Origin: Gluconobacter vitians
Lineage (GTDB): Bacteria; Pseudomonadota; Alphaproteobacteria; Acetobacterales; Acetobacteraceae
Assembly: GCF_015244565.1 (NCBI RefSeq)
Contig: NZ_JABCQG010000013.1
Location: 1 to 64,000, forward strand
DNA: 64,000 nt
Direction of reading: 5' to 3'
Shown: positions 41,957 to 50,635 of the stretch, piece by piece
Position numbering within the stretch: the first letter of the stretch is position 1
Layout of the letters: each line of letters begins with the position of its first letter
Notes under the pieces: model-generated
Told to the model about the DNA's origin: nothing
The model's input: only the letters and a program-made list of their open reading frames with translations
Database searches by the model: none
Position numbers and translations under genes: made by a program

Positions 41957-42307
41957 ATGGCTCAGACCCTCAGCCTTGCCATCGTCATTGGCAACCTTGG
42001 CGCGGATCCTGAGATCCGCACAGAACAGGACGGACACCGCGTGGCCCTTTTCCGTCTGGCGACGGACAGCCACCGCACCGACACACACACCGGCCGCCGC
42101 GTCCCCCAGACCGTGTGGCACAGGATTTTCTGCCACAACGATTTTCTGACAGATCTTCTGGAGCGACGCGCCCGCAAGAGCCAGCTCGTGTTCGTGCGCG
42201 GCGCTTACGAAGTCCGCCCGGGTACCGATCAGGGGCCGCCTGAACCCGAGATCGTCGTGAGCGCCCAGGACGGGGATGTGAGGATCCTCACCGACACAGG
42301 CCGCTGA
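41957..42307 (+). CDS. ssb: Single-stranded DNA-binding protein
   Basis: 116 residues with the OB fold of SSB: LAIVIGNLGADPEIR at the start, then VALFRLATDSHR and FVRGAYEVRP. Shorter than chromosomal SSB and lacking the acidic DDDIPF-type tail, as is common for plasmid SSBs. It probably protects single-stranded DNA during transfer or replication. AAGGACAGAGCA precedes the ATG; a longer frame reading through from 41570 is a shadow of the upstream gene. Confidence 0.88.
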   Translation: MAQTLSLAIVIGNLGADPEIRTEQDGHRVALFRLATDSHRTDTHTGRRVPQTVWHRIFCHNDFLTDLLERRARKSQLVFVRGAYEVRPGTDQGPPEPEIVVSAQDGDVRILTDTGR

Positions 42308-42336
42308 CGTCCTCTTTCTTCGTAACACGCACGCAA

Positions 42337-42361
42337 ACCGGCCCTGGAGCCGGTCTTTTTA
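42337..42361 (+). terminator. Rho-independent terminator after ssb
   Basis: ACCGGC (42337-42342) pairs with GCCGGT (42349-42354) around CCTGGA, followed by CTTTTTAT. Confidence 0.85.
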
Positions 42362-42399
42362 TACCCGCTTCCTGACAGAGGCGGGTCTCAGGAGGTTTT

Positions 42400-42621
42400 A
42401 TGTTCTATGCGACGCCCGCTCTCCTCACAGTCCCTCGCAGTCAGGCGCGCGCCCTGAGCGTCCGCCTTATGGCAGAGGCCGTGCTCCTGGAAGACACGGA
42501 TCAGTCCCTCATGCTGCCATCGCGCCTGACGGCCGGTTTCCGCCGCAAGGCCGCGATCCTGCGCCGTCGGTCACACGAGAAGCTCCTGGACAGCCTTGAT
42601 CGTCCGGAAGGTGTGGCATGA
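42400..42621 (+). CDS. Small unknown protein
   Basis: 73 residues, Arg-rich and helical (RSQARALSVRLMAEAVLLED). CAGGAGGTTTT before the ATG is a strong ribosome-binding site. Coupled by ATGA to the next small gene. Confidence 0.65.
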   Translation: MFYATPALLTVPRSQARALSVRLMAEAVLLEDTDQSLMLPSRLTAGFRRKAAILRRRSHEKLLDSLDRPEGVA

Positions 42622-42806
42622 GGACGGCGACGATGAACCGCCGCGCGTATTCACGCCGTTTCTGGGAAGGAAAAACGCGGTTCTCACAGGCCGTGAGACG
42701 CACACTGGCGGAACTGGAACGACAGAAAGGGCAGACGAAGAAGGACGAAGACGGGATGGCCGACATCGAGTCTTCGAAAAAAAGGCTATCCGGCGTTTGG
42801 GGTTGA
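42618..42806 (+). CDS. Small basic protein, unknown
   Basis: 62 residues, very basic (MNRRAYSRRFWEGKTRFSQA), the start overlapping the previous stop as ATGA. Possibly nucleic-acid binding. Convergent with the HTH antitoxin gene at 42840, with 33 bases between. Confidence 0.55.
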   Translation: MRTATMNRRAYSRRFWEGKTRFSQAVRRTLAELERQKGQTKKDEDGMADIESSKKRLSGVWG

Positions 42807-42839
42807 TGGGCTGAATCCCCGGCTCGTTGTGAAGGTAGC

Positions 42840-43118
42840 TCAGGCCACTGCCTGAGCTACCATATCGGGGTGACGTCCGATGACCCGGACGTAGGCTACA
42901 GCGAAGTCGGGGGCCATCGCCCGTGCCTGTTCCCAGTCACGTAACGTGCCGACAGGGACGCGGAAACGGCTGGCAAATTCGACCTGAGACAAACCGAGAT
43001 CGTTACGGGTTTTACGGATCAACCGCGCTCTTTGCCCACGCTCCATGCCTTCGGTGGATACCGCACGGTCTTCGGAATCCGCCGGATCAGCAGGCAGAAT
43101 GATATGCTTTCTCTTCAC
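42840..43118 (-). CDS. XRE-type HTH antitoxin partner of BrnT
   Basis: 92 residues with the helix-turn-helix LGLSQVEFASRFRVPVGTLR followed by DWEQ. The gene overlaps the BrnT-like toxin gene by 32 bases and takes the place of BrnA. It should neutralise BrnT and bind the palindromes at 43370-43418. Confidence 0.85.
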   Translation of the reverse strand: MKRKHIILPADPADSEDRAVSTEGMERGQRARLIRKTRNDLGLSQVEFASRFRVPVGTLRDWEQARAMAPDFAVAYVRVIGRHPDMVAQAVA

Positions 43119-43359
43119 CTTTGTTGCTCCTTCTCACGGAAATGAAGCGGGGCAGATCGTCCCGCCAGACAAACACACCGGTGCACAGCTTCTCGCCCAC
43201 GACGCCAACCACTTTGTAGCGATCCTCCTCATCCTCGATGCGGATGGTGGGCAAGATCAGGTGATTATCGTCCTCGAAAATACGGTCGCCAAAGGCCAGA
43301 GACAGCTTGTGCTTTTTTTGGTTGGCGAGGTCTTTTGCGGGGTCAAACCTGTTATCCAT
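43087..43359 (-). CDS. brnT: BrnT-like ribonuclease toxin
   Basis: 90 residues beginning MDNRFDPAKDLANQKKHKLS, then FEDDNHLILPTIRIEDEEDR and FISVRRSNKGEEKAYHSA, matching BrnT (RelE-like fold, Dx(3)N..KH, RxxR..E). The start at 43357-43359 is chosen because it matches the family; a longer frame to 43470 would cross the operator. Cleaves RNA when unopposed. Confidence 0.85.
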   Translation of the reverse strand: MDNRFDPAKDLANQKKHKLSLAFGDRIFEDDNHLILPTIRIEDEEDRYKVVGVVGEKLCTGVFVWRDDLPRFISVRRSNKGEEKAYHSAC

Positions 43360-43369
43360 GAGACGACAA

Positions 43370-43418
43370 TACGGGATACCCGTAGTTATTGCAAAGAGAA
43401 AAATACGGGTATCCCGTA
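43370..43418. promoter_or_regulatory. Paired palindromic operators of the BrnT locus
   Basis: TACGGGATACCCGTA (43370-43384) and TACGGGTATCCCGTA (43404-43418) are each palindromic, are reverse complements of one another, and lie 34 bases apart centre to centre, about three helical turns. They flank the expected promoter right ahead of the toxin ATG. Confidence 0.85.
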
Positions 43419-43470
43419 ACTTTTGGCCATTTCGACAGGTCGCCATCAACCTCATATGCCGGATAGACAA

Positions 43471-44056
43471 AAAAAGCTGAGGCCGAGGGCTTCAGTCGCA
43501 GATGGCACGGGCAGACTGATGACACTTCTTGAAGGATCCGTTCATGCCGAACCATCAGACGTTGCCGCTTCAACCACCCCTTGCGGGGTGGCACGGAGCT
43601 GTGTTCCGACCTCGCCGTCATGCGATCAGTGTGACAGTCACGGTCCGAGGGTCTCAAGACAACCCTTCGGGCTCCAGACCGCGTCTTTCGTCAAAAGAGG
43701 GCCGCGTTCATCGCAGGACGGTGTCCCGCGCTGCCCGCAACCCGCTTTTGCCGATCCGCAGTCTTCCGGTCCTGACACCCTCGGCCCGCAACTGTCGTGT
43801 TCCTGGCAGGACGGGACGAGAAAAACGTCTCCACACAGCTCCTTTCAGCGGCAACACCGGGGGCTGCGCTGCCCCCGAAACCCCCGCAGGACGAACAAGA
43901 AAAACTGGTTTTTGGCGCGCTGGACGCAAGAACTATTTTATTCAATCAAGTAAATATATTGCACGGTATTCCGTTGTATTCAGTGGATATTGTGACGGTA
44001 ATTTACTATACTTTCCAAAGATCGAAAGTAACGGACGTTCGGGAGGATTTTCCGTC
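43471..44056. other. Intergenic region, 585 bp: structured GC-rich part, then AT-rich promoter region
   Basis: No convincing gene; the frame open from 43529 is an in-frame extension of the 44057 gene with implausible composition. Seen: an AGTCGCAGA motif at 43494-43502, GGCAGGACGGG...AAAACG at 43805-43827 (also in the 52.5 kb repeat), hairpin GGGGGCTGCGCTGCCCCC near 43860, and AT-rich 43930-44030 with TATACT (44007-44012) and TGGATA 17 bases upstream as a weak promoter. Confidence 0.55.
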
Positions 44057-45037
44057 ATGGCTTACCAGAACTCGCCTCAGCAGATGAACGACGAACTCCA
44101 GAAGTTTCGTGACGAGATCAGTTGCATCGTTGTTCTGGAACAGGCCGGTTACAGGTTCGCCCGGTCCGAAAGTTCCGCCCGTCACATGCGCTTTCGTCGC
44201 CAGAAGGGCGAGAGCATCATCGTGACCCACGGCGGCAAGGGCTGGTGGGATCCGCACAATTCCTCTTCGATCGTCAAAGGCTCGGTCATCGACCTGGTCC
44301 GGTTCCTCAATCCGGGAATGTCCCTTGGCAACGCACGCGTTGAACTCCGTGGAATGCTGGGCCTGACGCCGAGCGGGGCCGAGTATGTGGCGGAACCGAA
44401 GGAGCGCAAGCCCGCGCGTGATCCGAAATATATGTGGAAGAACCGTCAGGCTCCCCATCCGGGGTCGGCCGCCTGGACCTATCTGACCCGTGACCGCGCC
44501 TTGCCGGAGAGCATCCTTCGTCTCGCAATTCAGCAGGGCCTCCTGCGGGAAGGCATGAAGGGCACGGCCTGGTTCGCCCATAGCAACAACGCAGGCGAGC
44601 TGACCGGCATGGAGATGCGCGGGCCGGAATATCGCGGCTTTTCCTCGGGCGGCGGTGGCAAGATGCTCTTTCGGATGAGGACTGGCGAAAAAGGGGAAAC
44701 GCCCGTTCGTCTGGTCATCGGTGAGTCTGCCATCGACGTGCTGTCCTATGCGGCCATGGACCCGTTCAATTTCGAACCCAGCCTGTATGTCTCAACAGGT
44801 GGCGGCATGAGCCCCGAGGCCCTGGAGGAGTTTCGTGCTCTTCTCGGCACCATTGAGGCAGGCGGCCGTGTCATGATTGCCGTGGACTGCGATGCCCAGG
44901 GTGATCGTTACGAAGAAATCTATGCGCCCATGATCCGTGAGGCCGGGCTGAAACCTCTGCGCTACTCGCCGAGTGCCAGGGACAAGGACTGGAACGCGGT
45001 CCTGCAGCGCCGCGCCCGTCAGGACGTGGCCGCATGA
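44057..45037 (+). CDS. DUF3991/TOPRIM primase-like protein
   Basis: 326 residues. The N-terminal part (IVVLEQAGYRFARSESSARH, IIVTHGGKGWWDP) is the DUF3991 primase-like region; the C-terminal part is a TOPRIM domain with Glu in LVIGESAIDVLSYAA and Asp residues in IAVDCDAQGDRYEE. Proteins of this kind occur on plasmids and phages and may prime or repair plasmid DNA. GGGAGG precedes the ATG. It is coupled to the next gene (ATGA). Confidence 0.85.
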   Translation: MAYQNSPQQMNDELQKFRDEISCIVVLEQAGYRFARSESSARHMRFRRQKGESIIVTHGGKGWWDPHNSSSIVKGSVIDLVRFLNPGMSLGNARVELRGMLGLTPSGAEYVAEPKERKPARDPKYMWKNRQAPHPGSAAWTYLTRDRALPESILRLAIQQGLLREGMKGTAWFAHSNNAGELTGMEMRGPEYRGFSSGGGGKMLFRMRTGEKGETPVRLVIGESAIDVLSYAAMDPFNFEPSLYVSTGGGMSPEALEEFRALLGTIEAGGRVMIAVDCDAQGDRYEEIYAPMIREAGLKPLRYSPSARDKDWNAVLQRRARQDVAA

Positions 45038-45705
45038 AACAGAGCAAATCCCGTCTGAGCTGGCAGGCCGTCACGCTGATCCTGTGGCGGCAGGACACAG
45101 AGGCCATCAAAGTCTGGAAGCGTGCCGGGGTGGGATCCTCTGCTCCTGAGGTCTTCTGCGAGGCGCAGACGCCCGAGGGGCTGGTGCAGGGCGTCGTGAT
45201 CGGCGGTGATCGCCTGAATGATGCCTGGGACCGCGACGGCGAGCTGATCGTCTTCACCCGCAAGTCCACGATCGTCCGTCTGAACGGACCTGAACTCCCA
45301 ACGCTCACTTTGTCAGCCTGCCCCAAGGCTTTTGAGGACGTCATGATGTATAACGACACACGATCAACGGCCTGCCAGCATATCGACCAGATGGTTCTCA
45401 AGAGCGGCCTGACCTTCAACATGCTGGGCCACGAAAAGGCCTCTGCGATCTGGATGGATCATGCGCGCCGCCTCGGCTGTACGGATCCTGAAGCGCCGGA
45501 GATGCCGGTCCCGCATCAGCTTGTGTGGCTGGGCAGCGGCCTGAACCGCGCACTGGCCCTCGTCATTGCCGGGCGTTGGGACGGCCCTCATGAGGGCTTC
45601 AATCTCTATCATCCGCTGACCCTTTTTACTGACAGCAGCAATGTCGTGGCCGTCGAGGATCCGGTGGCGTCTGAAGTCTATCCGGTTGAGCAGGTGCCCG
45701 CATGA
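45034..45705 (+). CDS. Unknown plasmid protein between TOPRIM and UvrD-type genes
   Basis: 223 residues from MKQSKSRLSWQAVTLILWRQ. Includes VVIGGDRLNDAWDRDGELIV. It overlaps both neighbours as ATGA, so three genes form a tightly coupled unit. No family recognised; DNA metabolism is inferred from context. Confidence 0.75.
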   Translation: MKQSKSRLSWQAVTLILWRQDTEAIKVWKRAGVGSSAPEVFCEAQTPEGLVQGVVIGGDRLNDAWDRDGELIVFTRKSTIVRLNGPELPTLTLSACPKAFEDVMMYNDTRSTACQHIDQMVLKSGLTFNMLGHEKASAIWMDHARRLGCTDPEAPEMPVPHQLVWLGSGLNRALALVIAGRWDGPHEGFNLYHPLTLFTDSSNVVAVEDPVASEVYPVEQVPA

Positions 45706-47750
45706 GCGCCTATCCCCAAACCCTCGCACCCGTACTGGATCCGCTGACCCCAGTGCAGCGTGAGGCCGCCATGGCGCTTGGGCGCGTGCTGGTCCTGGCC
45801 GGGGCCGGAACGGGAAAAACGAAGACGCTTACGGCTGGTGTGGCGTGCCGGATCCAGATGTATGGGATGCGCCCGTCACAGATCCTGTGCGTGACCTTTA
45901 CCAACAAGGCTGCTCAGGAAATGCGCGAGCGCATCACGAGCGTCTTAGGCGAGGGACAGGCTCCGTTCTGGCTTGGCACCTTTCACGGCCTCGGCGCGCG
46001 GCAGCTCCGGGCGGAGCCTGAGGTGGCGCAGTTGCATCCTGGCTTTGACATCCGCGACGCAGACGATGCGACGGCGCTGATCCGCCGTCTCATGAAGGCC
46101 ATGGACCCGGATACTGTGCCCGAACCGGACACAGGCAAGAAGTGTGACGTCCGGCAGGTCAAGACAATGGGCGAGCGGATCGGGCATATGAAGGAGAACC
46201 TCGTCACACCTGAGGCCGCACCGGCCTGGGTACGCGGGCTGATCGAGCGCCGCCGTGCGGCGCGTCAGATGGTCGATGTCGAAGGCTGGGAGTTTGCTGT
46301 CCGGCTCTACCAGATCTATCAGGCCACCCTGCGCGAGCAGAACGCCGCCGATTTCTCGGACCTGCTGATGTGGCCAACGCTTGCGCTGATGAACGACCGA
46401 TCCTATCGTGACAGGTGGTCACAGCGCTTTACGTCCGTGATGGCCGATGAGTTTCAGGACGTGAACCGTGCACAGATGCTCTGGCTCACCTATATGTCTG
46501 AATACTCACGAGAACTCTTCGCTGTGGGCGATGATTCGCAGTCAATATATTCTTGGCGTGGGGCCAAAATTGGCTTCATCCGGAACTTCGTTCGGGAGTT
46601 TGACGGGGCCAGACTTTTCAAGCTCGAAGAGAACTTCCGCTCCACGCATCATATCCTCCAGGCCGCCAACGCCATCATCGCGCGAGACCCGGGTCGGATC
46701 CCGAAGACGCTGTTTACCCAGAAGGGCGATGGTCAGAAGATCGAGGTGCTCACCTACGATTATGCGTCAGATGAGGCCGACGCGATCGCGGCCGAGATGG
46801 GACGTCGTGCGGCAGAAGGTGTGGCCTGGCATGACATGGCGATGATCTATCGGATCAACCGTCTGTCCCGCTCTCTGGAAGAAGCGCTGCTCAAGGCGCG
46901 TATCCCCTACGAGATCATCGGCGACGTCGGGTTCTACCACCGGGCCGTGGTGAAGGACGCGCTCGCTTTCCTGATGCTGGCGGCCTGTCCGGACAGTCGC
47001 CAGTCCGATGAGGCGTTCCGGCGCGTGGCCAATGTGCCCAGGCGAGGCCTTGGCGCCAAGGCGCTTGGCCAGATAGAGCAGGAGGCGCAGGATCGCGGCC
47101 TCAGCCTGTGTGCGGCCGTCACTACGGCAACGCTTCCCTCCAAGGTGCGTGACAGCCTGCTTGCTTTCCGTGAGACGGTCTCCCGGATCGGCCAGATCCC
47201 GGACATGCGGCTTTGCGATCGCCTCGATACGCTTCTGAAAGAGACGGGCTGCTACACGATGTGGCGGGAGGCCGCGTCCGAAGAGGGGGAGACGGCCTTG
47301 CAGAACCTGTCCGAGCTGGTCGGGCTGGCCGAGGGCTTTACCCGGCTTCAGGATCTTCTGGAGCACGCAGCCCTTGCCACGGCCTCACCGAACGAGCGTG
47401 GGCGCGATCGGGTGCAGCTCATGACCATGCACCGCGCCAAGGGTCTGGAGTTTCCCCACGTTTTCCTGCCAGCCTGGGAAGAGACAGTCTTTCCGGGGAT
47501 GGGCGAGCGCAATTATGAGGAGGAGCGCCGTCTGGCCTATGTGTCGCTGACCCGTGCGATGCAACAGGCCACGATCAGCAGTGTCGGCTATCGTCAGGGT
47601 GTTTCAGCGAGGCCGTCAGGCTTCATTGAGGAAATCCCAGCCGAGCATCGCGTGACGGGCTGGCTGCGCCAGCAGGGGCAATCGAAGAGAAGAGAGACAG
47701 GGGGCCGGTTCCGGCACACGGCGGCCGCTCTTGATGCCATGGGGTTTTAA
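45702..47750 (+). CDS. UvrD/PcrA/Rep-type superfamily 1 helicase
   Basis: 682 residues with all SF1A motifs: Q motif and Walker A VLAGAGTGKTKTL near residue 32, motif Ia VTFTNKAAQEM, Walker B VMADEFQDVNRAQ near 247, motif III VGDDSQSIYSWRGA, motif IV LEENFRST, motif V MTMHRAKGLEF and motif VI EERRLAYVSLTRA. A 3'-5' DNA helicase for plasmid replication or repair. Translationally coupled to the upstream unknown gene. Confidence 0.95.
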   Translation: MSAYPQTLAPVLDPLTPVQREAAMALGRVLVLAGAGTGKTKTLTAGVACRIQMYGMRPSQILCVTFTNKAAQEMRERITSVLGEGQAPFWLGTFHGLGARQLRAEPEVAQLHPGFDIRDADDATALIRRLMKAMDPDTVPEPDTGKKCDVRQVKTMGERIGHMKENLVTPEAAPAWVRGLIERRRAARQMVDVEGWEFAVRLYQIYQATLREQNAADFSDLLMWPTLALMNDRSYRDRWSQRFTSVMADEFQDVNRAQMLWLTYMSEYSRELFAVGDDSQSIYSWRGAKIGFIRNFVREFDGARLFKLEENFRSTHHILQAANAIIARDPGRIPKTLFTQKGDGQKIEVLTYDYASDEADAIAAEMGRRAAEGVAWHDMAMIYRINRLSRSLEEALLKARIPYEIIGDVGFYHRAVVKDALAFLMLAACPDSRQSDEAFRRVANVPRRGLGAKALGQIEQEAQDRGLSLCAAVTTATLPSKVRDSLLAFRETVSRIGQIPDMRLCDRLDTLLKETGCYTMWREAASEEGETALQNLSELVGLAEGFTRLQDLLEHAALATASPNERGRDRVQLMTMHRAKGLEFPHVFLPAWEETVFPGMGERNYEEERRLAYVSLTRAMQQATISSVGYRQGVSARPSGFIEEIPAEHRVTGWLRQQGQSKRRETGGRFRHTAAALDAMGF

Positions 47751-47753
47751 GGC

Positions 47754-47966
47754 ATGCCCGATCATCACAGTCCTGACGACAGGCCATACACCTCCCTGCG
47801 GCCCAGGACGAAGTCTGGCTGGCTTTATGACTGCGACGTGTGCGGGAAGGGGGCGGCTTTCGGGTTCATCGGACCGAAAGGCGATACGCACTACTGCTCC
47901 GAACACCGTCATCTGGGACGAGGTGTTGCCCCGGCTCCTATGCCGCGAGCGACGCGACCTCAGTGA
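47754..47966 (+). CDS. Small zinc-binding protein
   Basis: 70 residues with CDVCGKGAAFGF and THYCSEHRH, a CxxC...CxxH zinc site. It starts three bases after the helicase stop. Role unknown. Confidence 0.6.
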   Translation: MPDHHSPDDRPYTSLRPRTKSGWLYDCDVCGKGAAFGFIGPKGDTHYCSEHRHLGRGVAPAPMPRATRPQ

Positions 47967-48031
47967 CCTGTCATGTTATCTTGCGTATAGACAGACACTC
48001 TACACAGTCAAAATTTGAAAAGGCATTTGAA

Positions 48032-48523
48032 ATGACCACAGACGTTGAAACAGATTTCCGTCATCTAACGGCCGATATTGTCGAAAGCTACGTCAGTGCT
48101 CATGAGGTACCGGTAGAGCAGATTCCCGAGCTGATCCGGACTGTCCATGCAGCCCTGGCGTCGGCCGGTCAGCCGCCCGAGCCAGAGCCAGTCGAGCTGG
48201 TCCCGGCCGTCAATCCGAAGCGGTCTGTGTTTGAGGACCACATTATCTGTCTCGAAGACGGAAAGAAGCTGAAGCTTCTCAAACGTCATCTCAAGAGCGC
48301 GTATAACCTGACCCCGAATGAATACCGCGCCAAGTGGGGCCTGCCTTCTGACTATCCCATGACCGCGCCTGCTTACTCCCGTCACCGCACGGATCTGGCT
48401 CACAAGATCGGTCTGGGGGCTACGAAGGGCGGTCGGAGCAATCCGGCTTCCGAGCCAGAAGAACCAGAGATTCCCGTGCGTCAGATCCCGCAGAAGCGTC
48501 GCGGACGCCCTGCAAAGGTCTGA
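48032..48523 (+). CDS. MucR/Ros-family transcriptional regulator
   Basis: 163 residues starting MTTDVETDFRHLTADIVESY and continuing through IICLEDGKKLKLLKRHLKSA and YRAKWGLPSDYPMTAPAYS, the MucR signature. The zinc finger is degenerate: only one Cys (in CLEDG) remains of the usual pair. The basic C-terminal tail RRGRPAKV is AT-hook-like. MucR proteins repress AT-rich horizontally acquired promoters. AAGGCATTTGAA precedes the ATG. Confidence 0.92.
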   Translation: MTTDVETDFRHLTADIVESYVSAHEVPVEQIPELIRTVHAALASAGQPPEPEPVELVPAVNPKRSVFEDHIICLEDGKKLKLLKRHLKSAYNLTPNEYRAKWGLPSDYPMTAPAYSRHRTDLAHKIGLGATKGGRSNPASEPEEPEIPVRQIPQKRRGRPAKV

Positions 48524-48609
48524 GTCTCTTTTAGGAAGTCGCAGAAGCGGTCTTTACCTTTGCGGGGTAAAGCGATCTTTTCAGATCCAATGAACCGCAA
48601 GGATCGACC

Positions 48610-48981
48610 GTGACCCGATATATTTCTTCTCTTGCCCTGGCAGCCGGCCTCACGGCCGCTGCCCTTTCGCCAGCTTTTGCCCTCGATCCCGCGCTCGGGA
48701 GTATGGGGCCTGTGACACCCAACCTGTCGGGCAAAGGCCATACGGCATCTGTCGCGACCGCATTTGAAGTCATTCCTGACAGTCTTCAGGATCTTCTGAA
48801 CAAAAATTACCTCATCCATTCTAGCGCGGGCGAGGAAGGCAACATCCTGATCCTTCAGAAGGACAATGGCCCGGCACGATCCTACACCTGGGTGCGGTGC
48901 GAGCTGATCGGTGATCACAATGGCAATACGCGTCTGACCTTCAGTCAGCATGTGACGTCCACCTGCTGGAAGCTGAACTGA
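48610..48981 (+). CDS. Secreted protein, unknown
   Basis: 123 residues with a clear signal peptide (MTRYISSLALAAGLTAAALS, cleaved near AFA-LD). The mature part has two Cys near the C-terminus (WVRCELIG, STCWKLN). GTG start with AAGGA upstream. Preceded by AGTCGCAGA at 48537-48545. Coupled by TGATG to the next gene. Periplasmic; no family recognised. Confidence 0.75.
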   Translation: MTRYISSLALAAGLTAAALSPAFALDPALGSMGPVTPNLSGKGHTASVATAFEVIPDSLQDLLNKNYLIHSSAGEEGNILILQKDNGPARSYTWVRCELIGDHNGNTRLTFSQHVTSTCWKLN

Positions 48982-49376
48982 TGTGCGATGTCATGCCGGT
49001 CTCAAAGACCGGACCTTTTCGTCCGCAGACCCAGCAGGTTGTGGATGCGCTGAACACGGCCTTTCCTGGCCTGTATGCGGGTGTCTGCAAGGCCGCCGAT
49101 CTGCCGTCCGACGCCGATGAGGCTGAGCATGACGAGGATCTCGAAGAGGACGGACTGCTCAGCGATTTCGTCTTCCTGTCGGATGGATGGGCTGTGCGGG
49201 TCGATTACGATCCTGAAGATCCGGATCTCTGCCTGGGCCTGTCGGCTGGCAGCACGGAGGCACCTGCTGAAGGTCTGGAAGTCGATCTTGATGACGGTGA
49301 GGAAATTCCGGATGGCGTCCTGAAAGACGTCACGGACTTTATTGACGAGGAACGCCAGGCGTCGGCAAAACACTGA
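48981..49376 (+). CDS. Acidic unknown protein
   Basis: 131 residues, strongly acidic (ADEAEHDEDLEEDGLLSDF and a Glu/Asp-rich C-terminal half). The start shares one base with the previous stop. Composition is like DNA-mimic or antirestriction proteins, but no specific match is recognised. Confidence 0.65.
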   Translation: MCDVMPVSKTGPFRPQTQQVVDALNTAFPGLYAGVCKAADLPSDADEAEHDEDLEEDGLLSDFVFLSDGWAVRVDYDPEDPDLCLGLSAGSTEAPAEGLEVDLDDGEEIPDGVLKDVTDFIDEERQASAKH

Positions 49377-49443
49377 CCTGTCTCGATAAGGGAGGCCCCT
49401 CTGTGGCTTTCCTTATCCATCTCAGCAAGGAAGGACTGGCCGC

Positions 49444-49809
49444 GTGACTGGTGAACCGATCTATCCCGCCCCCTGCACATATGAGAGCCTGACCGAGCAG
49501 CAGAAAGAGGCTGTTGGTCAGTTCATGTCAGAGCGTTTGAAGCAGAAAACCCGAGGTATTCTCCCGGGAACGCTGCATACGGTGGCCGAAAAAGGGCGGA
49601 TTCATGCTTTCGTCTCCTGGGACGAGCATCATGTTTATGAAGTCAGCCCGATCACCAGCCTTCGCCTGGTGCTCGATCCTGATGGGCGCCCTTTGGGCTG
49701 CCCGAAAGACGGGCTTCTCTATCTCTCCGACGTTAGCGGGGAGGTGGTTGTCCAGATCCTTCCGACAACCCGGTATACAGCGGCCGCCATCGGTATTGCC
49801 GTGGAATAA
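49444..49809 (+). CDS. Unknown plasmid protein
   Basis: 121 residues with a GTG start after AAGGAAGGACTGGCC. Contains FVSWDEHHVYEVSPITSLRL. No family recognised. Convergent with the NERD gene, 11 bases apart. Confidence 0.6.
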   Translation: MTGEPIYPAPCTYESLTEQQKEAVGQFMSERLKQKTRGILPGTLHTVAEKGRIHAFVSWDEHHVYEVSPITSLRLVLDPDGRPLGCPKDGLLYLSDVSGEVVVQILPTTRYTAAAIGIAVE

Positions 49810-49820
49810 GACGCTATCGC

Positions 49821-50414
49821 CTATCTCTTTGTGTGATGGGCGACGCGCACGATCCTCTGCCACAAGCCCATCATCAGTCCTGACGCCTCTCCGCAGTTGT
49901 GTCGCAGTTCGTCGGCGAGGGCGTTCGGGGTTCTGACACAGGCCTGAAGGGCCGGGCTGACGCTAGCGCGCCCTGTCAGGACCACGCGATTCAGGATCTC
50001 CACATCCAGACAGGCCTGTGACGTCACAGCGCGGACGGCTGCGCAATGGCCCGCATTCTGGCGAAGAGGGCTGTAGATCAGCCGGCCCCCTTCTTCTTTG
50101 CCTAAACGTTGGCGCCAGTATTCGTCATTTGGATGCCCGCTCAGATGGCCCGCATAGTGCTTGGTCTCGATGACCATGAGGGCACGGGGCAATAGGACGA
50201 GATGGTCGATCTGGGTTGTGCCTTCCCCCGAGGCTTTAGGTAGATGAACGTCGTGGAGACTGGGCTGTCCGAGTTCGTTCAGGAGGGTTCGGATCCTGTC
50301 TTCGCCTTTCGCGCCTTTGAGTTCTGCCTGAAGGCTCTTCCAGGCCGCGTGCGCGTCGTCGCTCCGCTCAACGCGCGAAGGCCCACCCCGGGGCCTCAGC
50401 CTCAGGCGAACCAC
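49821..50414 (-). CDS. NERD-domain protein (nuclease-related)
   Basis: 197 residues with GAKGEDRIRTLLNELGQPSL, then TQIDHLVLLPRALMVIETKH, the PD-(D/E)XK-like NERD core (Asp in IDH, ETK). A GTG start at 50414 is used. Immediately upstream another frame reads MTIYSHKREYQQWFA then stops, with AGGATG before it, suggesting a frameshift near the N-terminus or a short leader. NERD proteins are linked to DNA processing. Confidence 0.75.
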   Translation of the reverse strand: MVRLRLRPRGGPSRVERSDDAHAAWKSLQAELKGAKGEDRIRTLLNELGQPSLHDVHLPKASGEGTTQIDHLVLLPRALMVIETKHYAGHLSGHPNDEYWRQRLGKEEGGRLIYSPLRQNAGHCAAVRAVTSQACLDVEILNRVVLTGRASVSPALQACVRTPNALADELRHNCGEASGLMMGLWQRIVRVAHHTKR

Positions 50415-50582
50415 TGCTGGTATTCCCGTTTGTGAGAATAAATCGTCATCCTGTTCTTCCCTGTATCTGTACTGAGGGTAAGACTAGGCGTTCGGCCTGC
50501 GACTTATACGCTGAGGGACAGTGCTCTTACGGACCGGTACCCAGAAACTCATCCAGCAGCGCCAAAGCAGAAAAAGAAGACA

Positions 50583-50610
50583 AAAAAAGCCGGGGCAAAG
50601 CCCGGCCTTT
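50583..50610 (-). terminator. Rho-independent terminator of the 50636 gene
   Basis: GCCGGG (50589-50594) and CCCGGC (50601-50606) form the stem. On the minus strand it is followed by a run of T (complement of AAAAAAA at 50582-50588). It lies 30 bases after the stop codon of the minus-strand gene. Confidence 0.85.
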
Positions 50611-50635
50611 CTGATCCCATACGGGAGAGTGGCGT

